A stretch of 64,000 nt of DNA from the NCBI GenBank assembly GCA_964410065.1, contig CAYPFO010000002.1, positions 49,215-113,214 of the forward strand, in the 5' to 3' direction. The notes under the pieces were generated by a model, which did not search any database, was not told the DNA's origin, and saw nothing but the letters and a program-made list of their open reading frames with translations. Every line of letters starts with the position of its first letter. The stretch's first letter is position 1. Shown piece by piece: positions 51,199-60,259 of the stretch. This stretch comes from Serpens sp964410065 (lineage in GTDB: Bacteria; Pseudomonadota; Gammaproteobacteria; Pseudomonadales; Pseudomonadaceae). A program made the translations under genes and the position numbers.

Positions 51199-53364
51199 CT
51201 AGGTCTCTTCCCGTTGCAACTCGAACAGCAGCAGCGAGCGGTTGGTGATCAGGAATTCACTGCCAAAGTCATGCAGTTCATGGGCTCGCAGAGTGGGCCG
51301 GTTGGTGTCAAGCAGGCACTCCCAGGCGATGCCCTGAGTGACCTCCGGCAGATGAAAATTCACCACATCGTCATGGGCATTGAGAATCAGCAGCAAGGTG
51401 GCATCGTCGCCGCGACGGCGAATGCCGGTGGGCTGGGCACGGCCGTCCAGCAGCATGCCGAAGCAGCGGGCATTGCCGTCATGCCACTGTTCTTCTTCCA
51501 TTTCGCTGCCGTCCGGCGACAACCAGCTGACATCCTTGACGCCCAATTCTTCGTGGTACTCGCCGACAAGAAAACGTCCGCGGCGCAGGATGGGGTAGGC
51601 GCGGCGCAGCTTGATCAGCCGGCGGGTGAAGTCCAGCAGGCTGCGGCCTTCGTCATCCAGGTTCCAATCGACCCAGCCCACCTCATTGTCCTGGCAGTAG
51701 ACATTGTTGTTGCCATGCTGGGTTCGGCTGAACTCATCGCCGGCCAGCAGCATCGGCGTGCCTTGCGAAAGCAGAAGGGTCGACAGCAGGTTGCGCATCT
51801 GGCGCAGGCGCAGGGCACGAATATCCGGGTCGTCAGTTGGACCTTCCCGGCCGTAATTGGAGGAAATGTTGTTGTCGTTGCCGTCCTGGTTGTCCTCGTT
51901 GTTGGCTTCGTTGTGCTTCTGCTCGTAGGAAACCAGGTCACGCAGGGTAAAGCCGTCATGGGCGGTGATGAAGTTGACTGACGCGTAGGGCCTGCGGCCA
52001 CGCTGGTTGAACTTGTCGCCCGAGGCCGTCAGGCGGCTGGCCAATTCGGGCAGCTGTCCCTCATCGCCGCGCCAATACCCGCGCACGGTGTCGCGAAAAC
52101 GGTCGTTCCACTCCATCCAGCCGGGCGCGAAACCGCCGACCTGATAGCCTCCGGGACCGCAATCCCAGGGCTCGGCGATCAGTTTGAGCTTGCTCAGTAT
52201 CGGGTCCTGGCGACAGGCGACCAGAAATCCGTGGCGTTCGTCGAAGCCGTGGCTATGGCGGGCGAGGATGGTCGCCAGATCGAAGCGGAAACCGTCCACA
52301 CGCATTTCCGTCGCCCAGTAACGCAGCGAGTCAGTGACCATTTGCAGCACGCAGGGGTGGCTCAGGTCCAGCGTGTTGCCGGTGCCGGAGTCGTTGATAT
52401 AGAAGCGGCGCTCATCCGGCATCAGCCGGTAATAGGTGGCATTGTCGATCCCACGCATGGACAGCGTGGGGCCTAGCTCGTTGCCCTCGGCGGTGTGGTT
52501 GTAGACCACATCGAGGATTACCTCGAGACCTGCATTGTGAAGATGCGCCACCATCTCCTTGAATTCACTGATTTTTCCGCTGGCCAGGTAAGCCGAGTGA
52601 GGGGCGAAGAAGGCAATGCTGTTGTAACCCCAATAATTGCTCAGCGACTGTTCGAGCAAGTGTTGATCGTCTAGGAAGCCATGCACGGGCAGCAGCTCAA
52701 TGCTGGTAACGCCCAGCGTGCGCAGATGCTTGAGCAGCGCCGGGTGCTTCAAGCCGGCACAGGTGCCGCGCAGTTCCTCAGGCACCTCCGGGTGACGCAT
52801 GCTGATGCCGCGCAGGTGGGCCTCATAAATGATGGTGGAGTCCCAGGGCACCCGCACCGGGGACTGTTCACCCCAGGTAAAGGCCGGGTCGATGACCTTG
52901 GCCTTGGGCATGTAACGCGCACTGTCGCGGGTATCGAAACTCAGGTCCGCGTCATGGGAGCCGAGGGTGTAGCCGAACAGGGCCGGCGACCAGTGCAGGT
53001 TGCCCACCAACTGCTTGGCATAGGGATCGATCAGCAGCTTGTTGGGGTTGAAACGATGGCCGTTATCGGGCTCGTAAGGACCGTGTACCCGGTAGCCGTA
53101 GATCAGCCCCGGATGGGCGTCAGGCAGGTAGCCATGCCAGATTTCATTGGTGTATTCAGGCAGCTCGATACGCTCGACTTCAGTGGTGCCCTTGTCATCA
53201 AACAGGCACAGCTCCACGCGCGTGGCATGTGCAGAGAAGAGGGCGAAATTGACCCCCAGGCCATCCCAGGTGGCGCCTAGCGGGTAGGGCTGTCCTTCAG
53301 AAACCCGCGAGCGTTGCAGGACCTGTGGGGCGAGGTAATGCTGACCGGCTTTTGACCTTGGCAT
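51199..53364 (-). CDS. glgX: Glycogen debranching enzyme (GlgX)
   Basis: This 721-residue GH13_11 isoamylase-type enzyme removes short alpha-1,6 branches. The nucleophile region is DGFRFDLATIL, followed by LIAEPWDCGPGGYQVGGF (Glu) and NFITAHDGFTL (Asp). A N-terminal carbohydrate-binding module with SRVSEGQPYPLGATW is present. GGAGATCCC precedes ATG 53364. It is the last of the minus-strand glucan operon, 26 bases after the DUF2934 gene. Product is linear maltooligosaccharide, which TreY and TreZ can process further. Confidence 0.95.
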   Translation of the reverse strand: MPRSKAGQHYLAPQVLQRSRVSEGQPYPLGATWDGLGVNFALFSAHATRVELCLFDDKGTTEVERIELPEYTNEIWHGYLPDAHPGLIYGYRVHGPYEPDNGHRFNPNKLLIDPYAKQLVGNLHWSPALFGYTLGSHDADLSFDTRDSARYMPKAKVIDPAFTWGEQSPVRVPWDSTIIYEAHLRGISMRHPEVPEELRGTCAGLKHPALLKHLRTLGVTSIELLPVHGFLDDQHLLEQSLSNYWGYNSIAFFAPHSAYLASGKISEFKEMVAHLHNAGLEVILDVVYNHTAEGNELGPTLSMRGIDNATYYRLMPDERRFYINDSGTGNTLDLSHPCVLQMVTDSLRYWATEMRVDGFRFDLATILARHSHGFDERHGFLVACRQDPILSKLKLIAEPWDCGPGGYQVGGFAPGWMEWNDRFRDTVRGYWRGDEGQLPELASRLTASGDKFNQRGRRPYASVNFITAHDGFTLRDLVSYEQKHNEANNEDNQDGNDNNISSNYGREGPTDDPDIRALRLRQMRNLLSTLLLSQGTPMLLAGDEFSRTQHGNNNVYCQDNEVGWVDWNLDDEGRSLLDFTRRLIKLRRAYPILRRGRFLVGEYHEELGVKDVSWLSPDGSEMEEEQWHDGNARCFGMLLDGRAQPTGIRRRGDDATLLLILNAHDDVVNFHLPEVTQGIAWECLLDTNRPTLRAHELHDFGSEFLITNRSLLLFELQREET

Positions 53365-53390
53365 GGGATCTCCTTTTCAATGCAACGGTT

Positions 53391-53648
53391 TCACGGTGTC
53401 ATGCCGGGCTTTTGGCGCGGCTTTCTGGGTTCCTTGATGACAGCGGCTTTTTCTTCGGGCGAACTGGGCGGCACCATGGTGGCCTGTGCTTTGCCCGTGC
53501 GCCGGGTGCGCGGCTTGCCGGTGGGGACGCTTTCGGTATGGGCCAATTTGCTGGCCATGGCCCAATGGCGGTCTTCCTGGCCCGCGGGTTTACCTTCGGA
53601 TTCCCAGATCTGATAGGCGAGTTCTCGAATGCGCTGTTCATCACTCAT
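53391..53648 (-). CDS. DUF2934 small protein
   Basis: This 85-residue protein has the DUF2934 helix RIRELAYQIWESEGKPAGQEDRHW at its N-terminus and a Lys/Pro-rich tail that is probably disordered. The start overlaps the treY stop by ATGA. Such proteins often accompany glycogen or trehalose genes; function unknown. It is embedded between treY and glgX, so it is expressed with them. Confidence 0.85.
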   Translation of the reverse strand: MSDEQRIRELAYQIWESEGKPAGQEDRHWAMASKLAHTESVPTGKPRTRRTGKAQATMVPPSSPEEKAAVIKEPRKPRQKPGMTP

Positions 53649-56422
53649 GACGCAGTCTCCAGGGCATGCAGCAGATTGAGGGAAAAGTCGGCAAGTACGT
53701 GTTGCACGGCAAGACAGCCTTGCCGTGGCATGAGCCGGGCGGGCGTGAGCAGGCTGACCAGTTCCGTGGCCGCCAGCTCTGCGGGCAAATGGATATGCGT
53801 GTCACCCCAGCGCAGCGGATCGATATGGGGAACCTGCCGGTCGCCCAGCAGCCCGGCAGCATGCAGCGGCACCACGACAACCGCCCAGGCATCGCGCCAT
53901 ACACGGATAAAGGCCATGACCTGGTCGGCCTGAGCGCCGCTGACCCGCAAAGGCTGGTAAGCACCGTGGCGAAACAGCGCGTCATGGGTCTGGCGGAAAC
54001 GCAATACCTCTTGGATCAGGCGCTGCTTGATGCGCCCGTCGCGCCAGGCCTGCAACAGCACGGGAAGACCTTCCGCAGCGGATAGCGCCGCCTGGCGGGC
54101 GGGAAAATCCACAGGCTGGCGATTGTCCGGGTCCACCAGGCTGAAATCCCAGAACTCGCACCCTTGATACAGATCGGGGACGCCCGGCGTGGTCAGGCGC
54201 AGCAGGCATTGCGCCAGGCCGTTCAGCGTACCGGCCGGGGCCAGGCTGTTTGCTGCGTCGGCGATTTCACGTCGCAACGGCGCGCCGGCGACGTCAGTCA
54301 ACAGTCGGGTGAGAAACTCGCGACAGTCCCCTTCATAGGCCTCATTGGGTGCGCTCCAGCTGCTGTGCAGCTTGGCTTCGCGCAAGGCCTTTTCCTGCCA
54401 GCCCAGCAGCCGTTGCAGATAAACCTGCAGCGCGGCGGTATCGCCTTCCTCCAGCCGCAGCGGCCAGCTGCCCAGCAGGGTCTGGTACAGCATCAGCTCG
54501 TCGGCGGGCGCCGGCGCAACCAGGGCATTCGTTCGGGTGCGCAAGGGTTCGGCCAGTTGCAGCCAATGGCGGGCCCGCTCGACAAACCATTCGGCCCGCT
54601 CACTGAGCACGGCAAGCCGTGCGCGGGCATCCTCGCCCCGTTTGTGGTCATGAGTGGCGGTGGCCAGCAAGTTGCCCGGGAAACGTTCCGCACGCTCGGC
54701 GCAGGCGGCATTGAACGCTGACAGTGGCGCGCTGAAATGCTGTGGATCGAAACCGACGTCATTGCGCGACAGCAGTACCGCCGAGCGGTAGCAGGCAGTG
54801 TCTTCCACGGCTTTGGCGGCCGCTGGCGCGGTGAGTTGCTGAAAGCGGGTGAGCACCTTGCGGCGCTCCTTTCGGGCCTGGCCGGGCGGTAGTTCGCGCA
54901 ACGGTTGGCCGCCCAACCAGCGATCCAGATGCTCCAGCAACGGCCAGTCGGTTTCCGGCAGATCCTCGCGTGCGCCGTCCACGGCCTGCTGGAAAACCCT
55001 CTGGTCCGCATCGGATCGCCCGCAGACACCGACATAGGTGCGATAGACGGGAAAGTGCATGATCAACGCCAGCAAGGCCCGGCGGATTGCACCGAGTGTC
55101 AGGTCGCGGGTCGCAATGTCCTGACGCGCCACCTGCAGCAGCCCCTGGGCCACGGCTTCCAGATCACCGGCCAGGGTAGTGCTGAGCATCAATTGCCGCG
55201 CTTCGACGACCTCTTCGAGAAAGGTTGCGGACCTGCCGCTGACCTCTTGCCAGAACGCCGTAAGCAGCGGCTCACCATGGGGATCGTGCTGCAGCAGCGA
55301 AACCTGGTTCATGAACTCGTAGCCGGTGGTGCCATCCACGCCCCAATCCTCGCGCAGCCGCTCGCCGGCACCGAGGATTTTTTCCACATAAATAGGCAGA
55401 TGCCGATCGGGGCAGAGTCGGTTGATACGTCGGCGCAGCCGGCGACAATAGGCGCGCGGATTGGCCAGGCCGTCGACGTGGTCGATGCGCAAGCCGTCGA
55501 GCAAGCCGCGCTGGACCAGCTCGAACAGTTTGGCGTGGATGGCTTCGAACACTTCGGTACGTTCCGTTCGCAGCCCACCCAGCTCGTTGATGTCGAAAAA
55601 GCGCCGCCAATTGATGTCGTCGGCCGCGGTTCGCCAGCTGGCCAGGCGGTAATGCTGGGCTTCCAGCAGGCCATGCAGACGCTCGAAGCCTTGCTCTGCA
55701 TTCGGCCGAAAGGTCTCGATGGCCTGCCGCAGACTGGCCAGTGCCTGCTCATCCTTCAGGTCGTCCGCCAGTTGCGCCTGCAGTGCCTGAGCCCTGTGCC
55801 GGGCCTGGCTGCGCTTGGACAACGCCTCGAATTCCTCGGCGAGCGCGTTCAGCCCCGGGTGTTCACAGCGGCGCAAGACCTGAGCGTAGGTGGTGGGGAG
55901 CAAGGGAAAGCGGTGGTCGAAGTGACTGACATACAGCTGGCCGGTTTCGGCTTGCAAGTTCAGGACGATTTCACCAGCGGCGAGCACTTCACCGTAATCA
56001 CTGCGCAGGAAAGGGATCAGCAGCTGGCCGCGCAGCAACGGGTCGTGGGAGCGCCACTGGATGTCAAAAAACTTGGCATAGGGACTGGCTTGGCCCCATT
56101 CCAGCACGTCCAGCCACCAGGGATTGCCGTCGCCGCCCACGGCCATGTGGTTGGACACGATATCCAGAATCAGGCCCATGCCCCGCTGGTGCAGTGCCTC
56201 TACCAGGCGTACCAGCGCCGCTTCGCCGCCCAGTTCGGGGTTGATGCACGTCGGGTCCAGCACGTCATAACCGTGCAGGGAGCCGGGGCGCGCCGTGAAC
56301 AGCGGGGACGCATAGAGATGGCTGATGCCCAGCTCGGCAAAATAATCCACCAGGGGCAGGGCGTCTTCCAGCGTGAAGCCACGGTGAAATTGCAAACGGG
56401 CGGTGGCGCGCACATCAGTCAT
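53645..56422 (-). CDS. treY: Malto-oligosyltrehalose synthase (TreY)
   Basis: This 925-residue GH13_26 enzyme isomerises the reducing-end alpha-1,4 bond of malto-oligosaccharides to alpha,alpha-1,1. Typical blocks include RLQFHRGFTLEDALPLVDYFAELGISHLYASP at the N-terminus, GLRIDHVDGLANP (nucleophile Asp), YVEKILGAGERL (Glu) and THDHKRGEDARARL (Asp). ATG 56422 overlaps the malQ stop (ATGACTGA); the longer frame to 56449 is an alternative. Length is normal for TreY (700-950). It acts before TreZ. Confidence 0.94.
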   Translation of the reverse strand: MTDVRATARLQFHRGFTLEDALPLVDYFAELGISHLYASPLFTARPGSLHGYDVLDPTCINPELGGEAALVRLVEALHQRGMGLILDIVSNHMAVGGDGNPWWLDVLEWGQASPYAKFFDIQWRSHDPLLRGQLLIPFLRSDYGEVLAAGEIVLNLQAETGQLYVSHFDHRFPLLPTTYAQVLRRCEHPGLNALAEEFEALSKRSQARHRAQALQAQLADDLKDEQALASLRQAIETFRPNAEQGFERLHGLLEAQHYRLASWRTAADDINWRRFFDINELGGLRTERTEVFEAIHAKLFELVQRGLLDGLRIDHVDGLANPRAYCRRLRRRINRLCPDRHLPIYVEKILGAGERLREDWGVDGTTGYEFMNQVSLLQHDPHGEPLLTAFWQEVSGRSATFLEEVVEARQLMLSTTLAGDLEAVAQGLLQVARQDIATRDLTLGAIRRALLALIMHFPVYRTYVGVCGRSDADQRVFQQAVDGAREDLPETDWPLLEHLDRWLGGQPLRELPPGQARKERRKVLTRFQQLTAPAAAKAVEDTACYRSAVLLSRNDVGFDPQHFSAPLSAFNAACAERAERFPGNLLATATHDHKRGEDARARLAVLSERAEWFVERARHWLQLAEPLRTRTNALVAPAPADELMLYQTLLGSWPLRLEEGDTAALQVYLQRLLGWQEKALREAKLHSSWSAPNEAYEGDCREFLTRLLTDVAGAPLRREIADAANSLAPAGTLNGLAQCLLRLTTPGVPDLYQGCEFWDFSLVDPDNRQPVDFPARQAALSAAEGLPVLLQAWRDGRIKQRLIQEVLRFRQTHDALFRHGAYQPLRVSGAQADQVMAFIRVWRDAWAVVVVPLHAAGLLGDRQVPHIDPLRWGDTHIHLPAELAATELVSLLTPARLMPRQGCLAVQHVLADFSLNLLHALETAS

Positions 56423-58508
56423 CGAGGGCGTTTTCCGTATCGGGATCATCCTGTTCCAGGCGGGTGCGCTCGAGCAACTGCAAGCGGGCGCTGGCCTTGG
56501 GTCGTTCGAGCAGATCGCTCACCTCCCAGGGCCAGCGCCGCCGCCAGTTCGGATGGCGGTCGCCGGGACCGGGCAGGTTGGGTTGTTCTTCGCTGGCCAG
56601 CACGTCTTCCAGCGGCAGGAGCACCAAGGGCGCAGGCGTGCGACCGAGCAGCTGAATACAGGCGTCCAGCTGCGCGTCGGGTCGCTCTATACCCTCGTCG
56701 AGCAGGCCGCTCTGGCGCAGCAGTTTGCCCAACGCGTTCTTCTCCGTTTCGCGTTGTTTCAGGTCGAGGCGGGCGCGCTCGGCGTCGATCTGCCCATTGT
56801 CCTGGCGATGCTGGATGTCCCGACCGCTCAGCCAGCCGGTGATACTGGGCAAGTCATGGGTTGTAGTAGTGGCCAGGGCATCGGCGGACCATTCTTCAGG
56901 CGGGGTGAAGCGTCCCTTTTTCTGCTCGAAATAGAGCACGCGCATGCCCAGCACGCCGCGCCGTGCCAGTTGCTCGCCCAGACCTTCAGGCACCGTGCCC
57001 AGGTCTTCGCCGACGATCAATGCCTGATGCCGGGCCGCTTCCAGGGCGATCAGGCGCAGCAAATCCCCACAGGGATAACGCAGGTAGGCGCCATTTTCGG
57101 GCGAGCCGCCCTGGGGAATCACCCACAAGCGCTGCAGGCCCATGGCATGGTCGATGCGTAACCCGCCGGCATGGGCGAGGTTGGCGCGCAGCATCTCGAT
57201 AAAGGCGCGGTAGCCATTCTGCTGCAGGCCTTCCGGCGAAAACGCCGCGATGCCCCAATTCTGACCGGCGCGATTGATGATGTCCGGCGGAGCGCCAACG
57301 CTCAGCGAGGGCAACAACTCGGTCTGCCGCGACCAGCCCTGACTGCCGCCCGGCTCCGCGCCGACCGCCAGGTCGGCAATCAGGCCGATGTGCATGCCAG
57401 CGCTTTTGGCGGCGCTGTGGGCGCGTTGCAGGCAGCGGTCGATCAGCCATTGGGCGAAGGCGTGAAACCGCACGTCATCGGCATGCTCACTGGCGAACTG
57501 ACTGACCGCTGGATGGTTGGGGTCGTGGTACTGCTCGGGCCAGATCCGCCAGTCGCCGGGCTGCCCCTGATCGATCATGTGCGAGTGCAGCGCTTCAAAG
57601 CGGCAATGCTGCAGCAAAGCCTCGCCGCCGTGGGCACAGAAGCTGTCGAAATCGGGGCTCAGCTGGTTTTCCGCGCCGCTGAAGCCTGCATACAGCTGGC
57701 GTAGGACCTGCAGCCGTGCGCGGCTTACTGCCGGCCAGTCGATCAGCTCCAGGCCTTCCAGGCGTTGCCATTCACCCTCCAGCCCACAGGTCTTGATGGC
57801 TTGCTCGACGGCATGTTCGCCGAGAATGCAGCCGGGAGAGGCATGCAGCACATTGAAGAACAGCCGGCTGGAGGGCGAATACGGGCTGTAATGATCCGGC
57901 AGTGCCGAGAACATGGCATGCACCGGACTGAGCGCCAGGGCGTCAGCGCCCTGTTCCGCGGCGTGGCGCACCAGGGTTTCCAGGGCCTGGGTATCGCCCA
58001 GACCGCCATCGCCCGCGCGGCGCAGAGCATACAGTTGCGCGCCAAGTCCCCACACATGGCTCCGCAGGCCATCACTCAGGCCACGCACACTGGGGCAGGC
58101 TGGCGGTGCCACCGCCAGGGTGAGTTGCTCGTCGCCGATCATCAGCACGTGATAACCACAATCGTCGAGGGGCGGCAGGCAGGCCTGCGCATCCAGGCGG
58201 CCCTCGATGCGCAGGTCCCCTTCGATTTGCAGTCGAAACGGTGTGTTCGCCTTGAAATGGCCAGCCAGCGACAAAGCCTGTCCCTGGTCAACGACGATGA
58301 GCGGGCCAACGCTGCTGTTGCGGTGCCGTTCATTCAGGGTGGCCAGGCTTTCTTCCATCTGCTCGGGACTCTGCGCCGGAAACCCCAGCGCTTCCAGCAA
58401 GGCGCGCTGGGCTTCGGGGGTGACATGCTGCAGATTTCCGTGGGCATCCTGCCAGTCGAGGGTAAGACCTGCAGCGCAGGCCAGCTCAGCAAGACGCCGA
58501 TCGCTCAT
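56415..58508 (-). CDS. malQ: 4-alpha-glucanotransferase (MalQ, amylomaltase)
   Basis: This 697-residue GH77 enzyme disproportionates maltodextrins. It has the family blocks LRIDHAMGLQRLWVIP (Asp nucleophile), LIVGEDLGTVPEGL (Glu) and TTTHDLPSITGW (Asp). The start at 58508 overlaps the treZ stop by ATGA, and the stop overlaps treY by 8 bases. It recycles the short malto-oligosaccharides left by TreY/TreZ into longer chains. Confidence 0.94.
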   Translation of the reverse strand: MSDRRLAELACAAGLTLDWQDAHGNLQHVTPEAQRALLEALGFPAQSPEQMEESLATLNERHRNSSVGPLIVVDQGQALSLAGHFKANTPFRLQIEGDLRIEGRLDAQACLPPLDDCGYHVLMIGDEQLTLAVAPPACPSVRGLSDGLRSHVWGLGAQLYALRRAGDGGLGDTQALETLVRHAAEQGADALALSPVHAMFSALPDHYSPYSPSSRLFFNVLHASPGCILGEHAVEQAIKTCGLEGEWQRLEGLELIDWPAVSRARLQVLRQLYAGFSGAENQLSPDFDSFCAHGGEALLQHCRFEALHSHMIDQGQPGDWRIWPEQYHDPNHPAVSQFASEHADDVRFHAFAQWLIDRCLQRAHSAAKSAGMHIGLIADLAVGAEPGGSQGWSRQTELLPSLSVGAPPDIINRAGQNWGIAAFSPEGLQQNGYRAFIEMLRANLAHAGGLRIDHAMGLQRLWVIPQGGSPENGAYLRYPCGDLLRLIALEAARHQALIVGEDLGTVPEGLGEQLARRGVLGMRVLYFEQKKGRFTPPEEWSADALATTTTHDLPSITGWLSGRDIQHRQDNGQIDAERARLDLKQRETEKNALGKLLRQSGLLDEGIERPDAQLDACIQLLGRTPAPLVLLPLEDVLASEEQPNLPGPGDRHPNWRRRWPWEVSDLLERPKASARLQLLERTRLEQDDPDTENALDD

Positions 58509-60259
58509 GGCATGGGCTCCAGGGTCGCCAGCAGACTATGTGGGGGAAAAGTGCCGGGCTGCTCGGCATCGATACGCAGACCAAACAACAGCTGCGCGCG
58601 CTCGCTCAATGGACCGGTGGCGACCTCGGTGTCGGAAAAATTCAGATCAATGCGCAAGCGCACGTCATCGCCCATGCGCCAGACAGCCGAAACAGCCTGT
58701 TCGGCGAGGATCTCGACGTGCGCCGGTCGAGTACCGCGCAAGCGCGGCACGATATGCCTGTGACGCAAATCCAGCAGGTCTCGATAAAACGCCCACCACA
58801 GGTGATGCTCTGGCTGTGACGAATTGAGTTCGGGTGCTGAGCGAGTAAAGGTGCTCAGTGCATTCGGGTCGGGAATCAGCAGTTGGCCATCGGTGCCGGC
58901 GAATGCGGTGAATTCGGCGAATTCGCTCTGGCGTCCCTCGCGCACGGCACGGCCCAGCTCGTCGTGGTAATCGGTAAAAAACAGAAAGGGTTGGGTCGAG
59001 CCCCATTCCTCCCCCATGAATAACAGCGGGATCATCGGGCTGAGCAACATTAGTGCCACGGCAACCTTGAGCGCGTTGTGATCGGCCAGCGTTACCAAGC
59101 GTTCGCCAAAGGCGCGATTGCCGACTTGATCATGGTTTTGCAGGAACAGCACGAAGGCGTAGGGCGGCAGCTTCCAGCTCGGTTCTCCACGTGCCCGGCC
59201 GCGGCGGTCGGCTTCGCCCTGAAACACAAAGCCTTCGCTCAAGACGCGAGCCAGTTTGGCGGTGCGCTCTTCGCAAAAATCCGCGTAATAGCCTTCACGC
59301 TCATCGGTCAGCAAGCTGTGCAGCACGTTGTGGCCGTCATCATTCCACTGCGCGGTAAAGCCTTGCTCCAGCAAGCGCACCTGATTGTCCTCGTTTTCCA
59401 GTACCAGGTGAATCTGACGTTCGACACCCACGGCCACGCGTGCCCGGTTGGCCAGTTCAACCAGAAACTCCTTGTCGAGAATCGCGTGGACGGCATCCAG
59501 GCGCAGGCCGTCCACGCGGTACTCCAACAACCACATCAACGCGTTCTCGCAGAAAAAATCCCGCACCTGGCGCCGACGAAAGTCGATGGCGGCGCCCCAG
59601 GGAGTTTGTACATCGTCGCGAAAAAATGCGCTGGCGTACTGATGCAGGTAATTACCCTGCGGACCGAAGTGGTTGTAGACGACATCGATGAACACCATCA
59701 GTCCCAGCCCATGGGCGGTGTCGATCAACTGCTTGAGTTGTTCGGGCGTGCCATAGGTGGATTCCGGCGCAAAAGGCAGCACCCCGTCGTAGCCCCAGTT
59801 GCGCTGGCCGGGAAATTCGCCGATGGGCATCAGCTCGATGGCCGTCACGCCTAGCTGCTGCAACTGGGGCAAGTGCGCCTCGACGCCGGCATAACCGCCG
59901 AGCAGGCCGGCATGCACTTCATAAAGGACGCTTTCATGCCAGGGTCGGCCTTGCCAGTCGGCGTTTTTCCAGCGATAGGCCTGAGGATCGACGACCAGGC
60001 TCCAGCCCTCAACATCTTCCAGCTGTGCCCGTGACGCGGGATCGGCCACCGGTAATTGGCGGTCGATCCAGTAGCGATAGGCAGTACCGGCAGGACAGGG
60101 CAGGAGCATGACAAACCAACCATCAGCCTGCGCCTGCAGACTGTGTCGCTCGCCATTACCCAGTTCCAGTTCGACGTCGGTGGCGTCCGGCGCCCATAAG
60201 GAAAAGCGCGTCATGCCATCCGCTTGCATTACCGCGCCGTGCGTCCAGGAGTCGTGCAT
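58505..60259 (-). CDS. treZ: Malto-oligosyltrehalose trehalohydrolase (TreZ)
   Basis: This 584-residue GH13_10 enzyme cleaves trehalose from the chain end made by TreY. It has the N-terminal carbohydrate-binding part (DATDVELELGNGERHSLQ), then the barrel with DGLRLDAVHAI (Asp), LVLENEDNQ (Glu) and QNHDQVGNRA. The ATG follows the glgA stop with zero bases between, and the stop overlaps malQ by ATGA. Product is free trehalose, the TreS substrate. Confidence 0.94.
   Translation of the reverse strand: MHDSWTHGAVMQADGMTRFSLWAPDATDVELELGNGERHSLQAQADGWFVMLLPCPAGTAYRYWIDRQLPVADPASRAQLEDVEGWSLVVDPQAYRWKNADWQGRPWHESVLYEVHAGLLGGYAGVEAHLPQLQQLGVTAIELMPIGEFPGQRNWGYDGVLPFAPESTYGTPEQLKQLIDTAHGLGLMVFIDVVYNHFGPQGNYLHQYASAFFRDDVQTPWGAAIDFRRRQVRDFFCENALMWLLEYRVDGLRLDAVHAILDKEFLVELANRARVAVGVERQIHLVLENEDNQVRLLEQGFTAQWNDDGHNVLHSLLTDEREGYYADFCEERTAKLARVLSEGFVFQGEADRRGRARGEPSWKLPPYAFVLFLQNHDQVGNRAFGERLVTLADHNALKVAVALMLLSPMIPLLFMGEEWGSTQPFLFFTDYHDELGRAVREGRQSEFAEFTAFAGTDGQLLIPDPNALSTFTRSAPELNSSQPEHHLWWAFYRDLLDLRHRHIVPRLRGTRPAHVEILAEQAVSAVWRMGDDVRLRIDLNFSDTEVATGPLSERAQLLFGLRIDAEQPGTFPPHSLLATLEPMP

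Noticed and set aside
54905..56842. 645-codon plus-strand open frame
   Set aside because: It lies antisense to treY and malQ, both of which have complete motifs. No ribosome binding site or family match.
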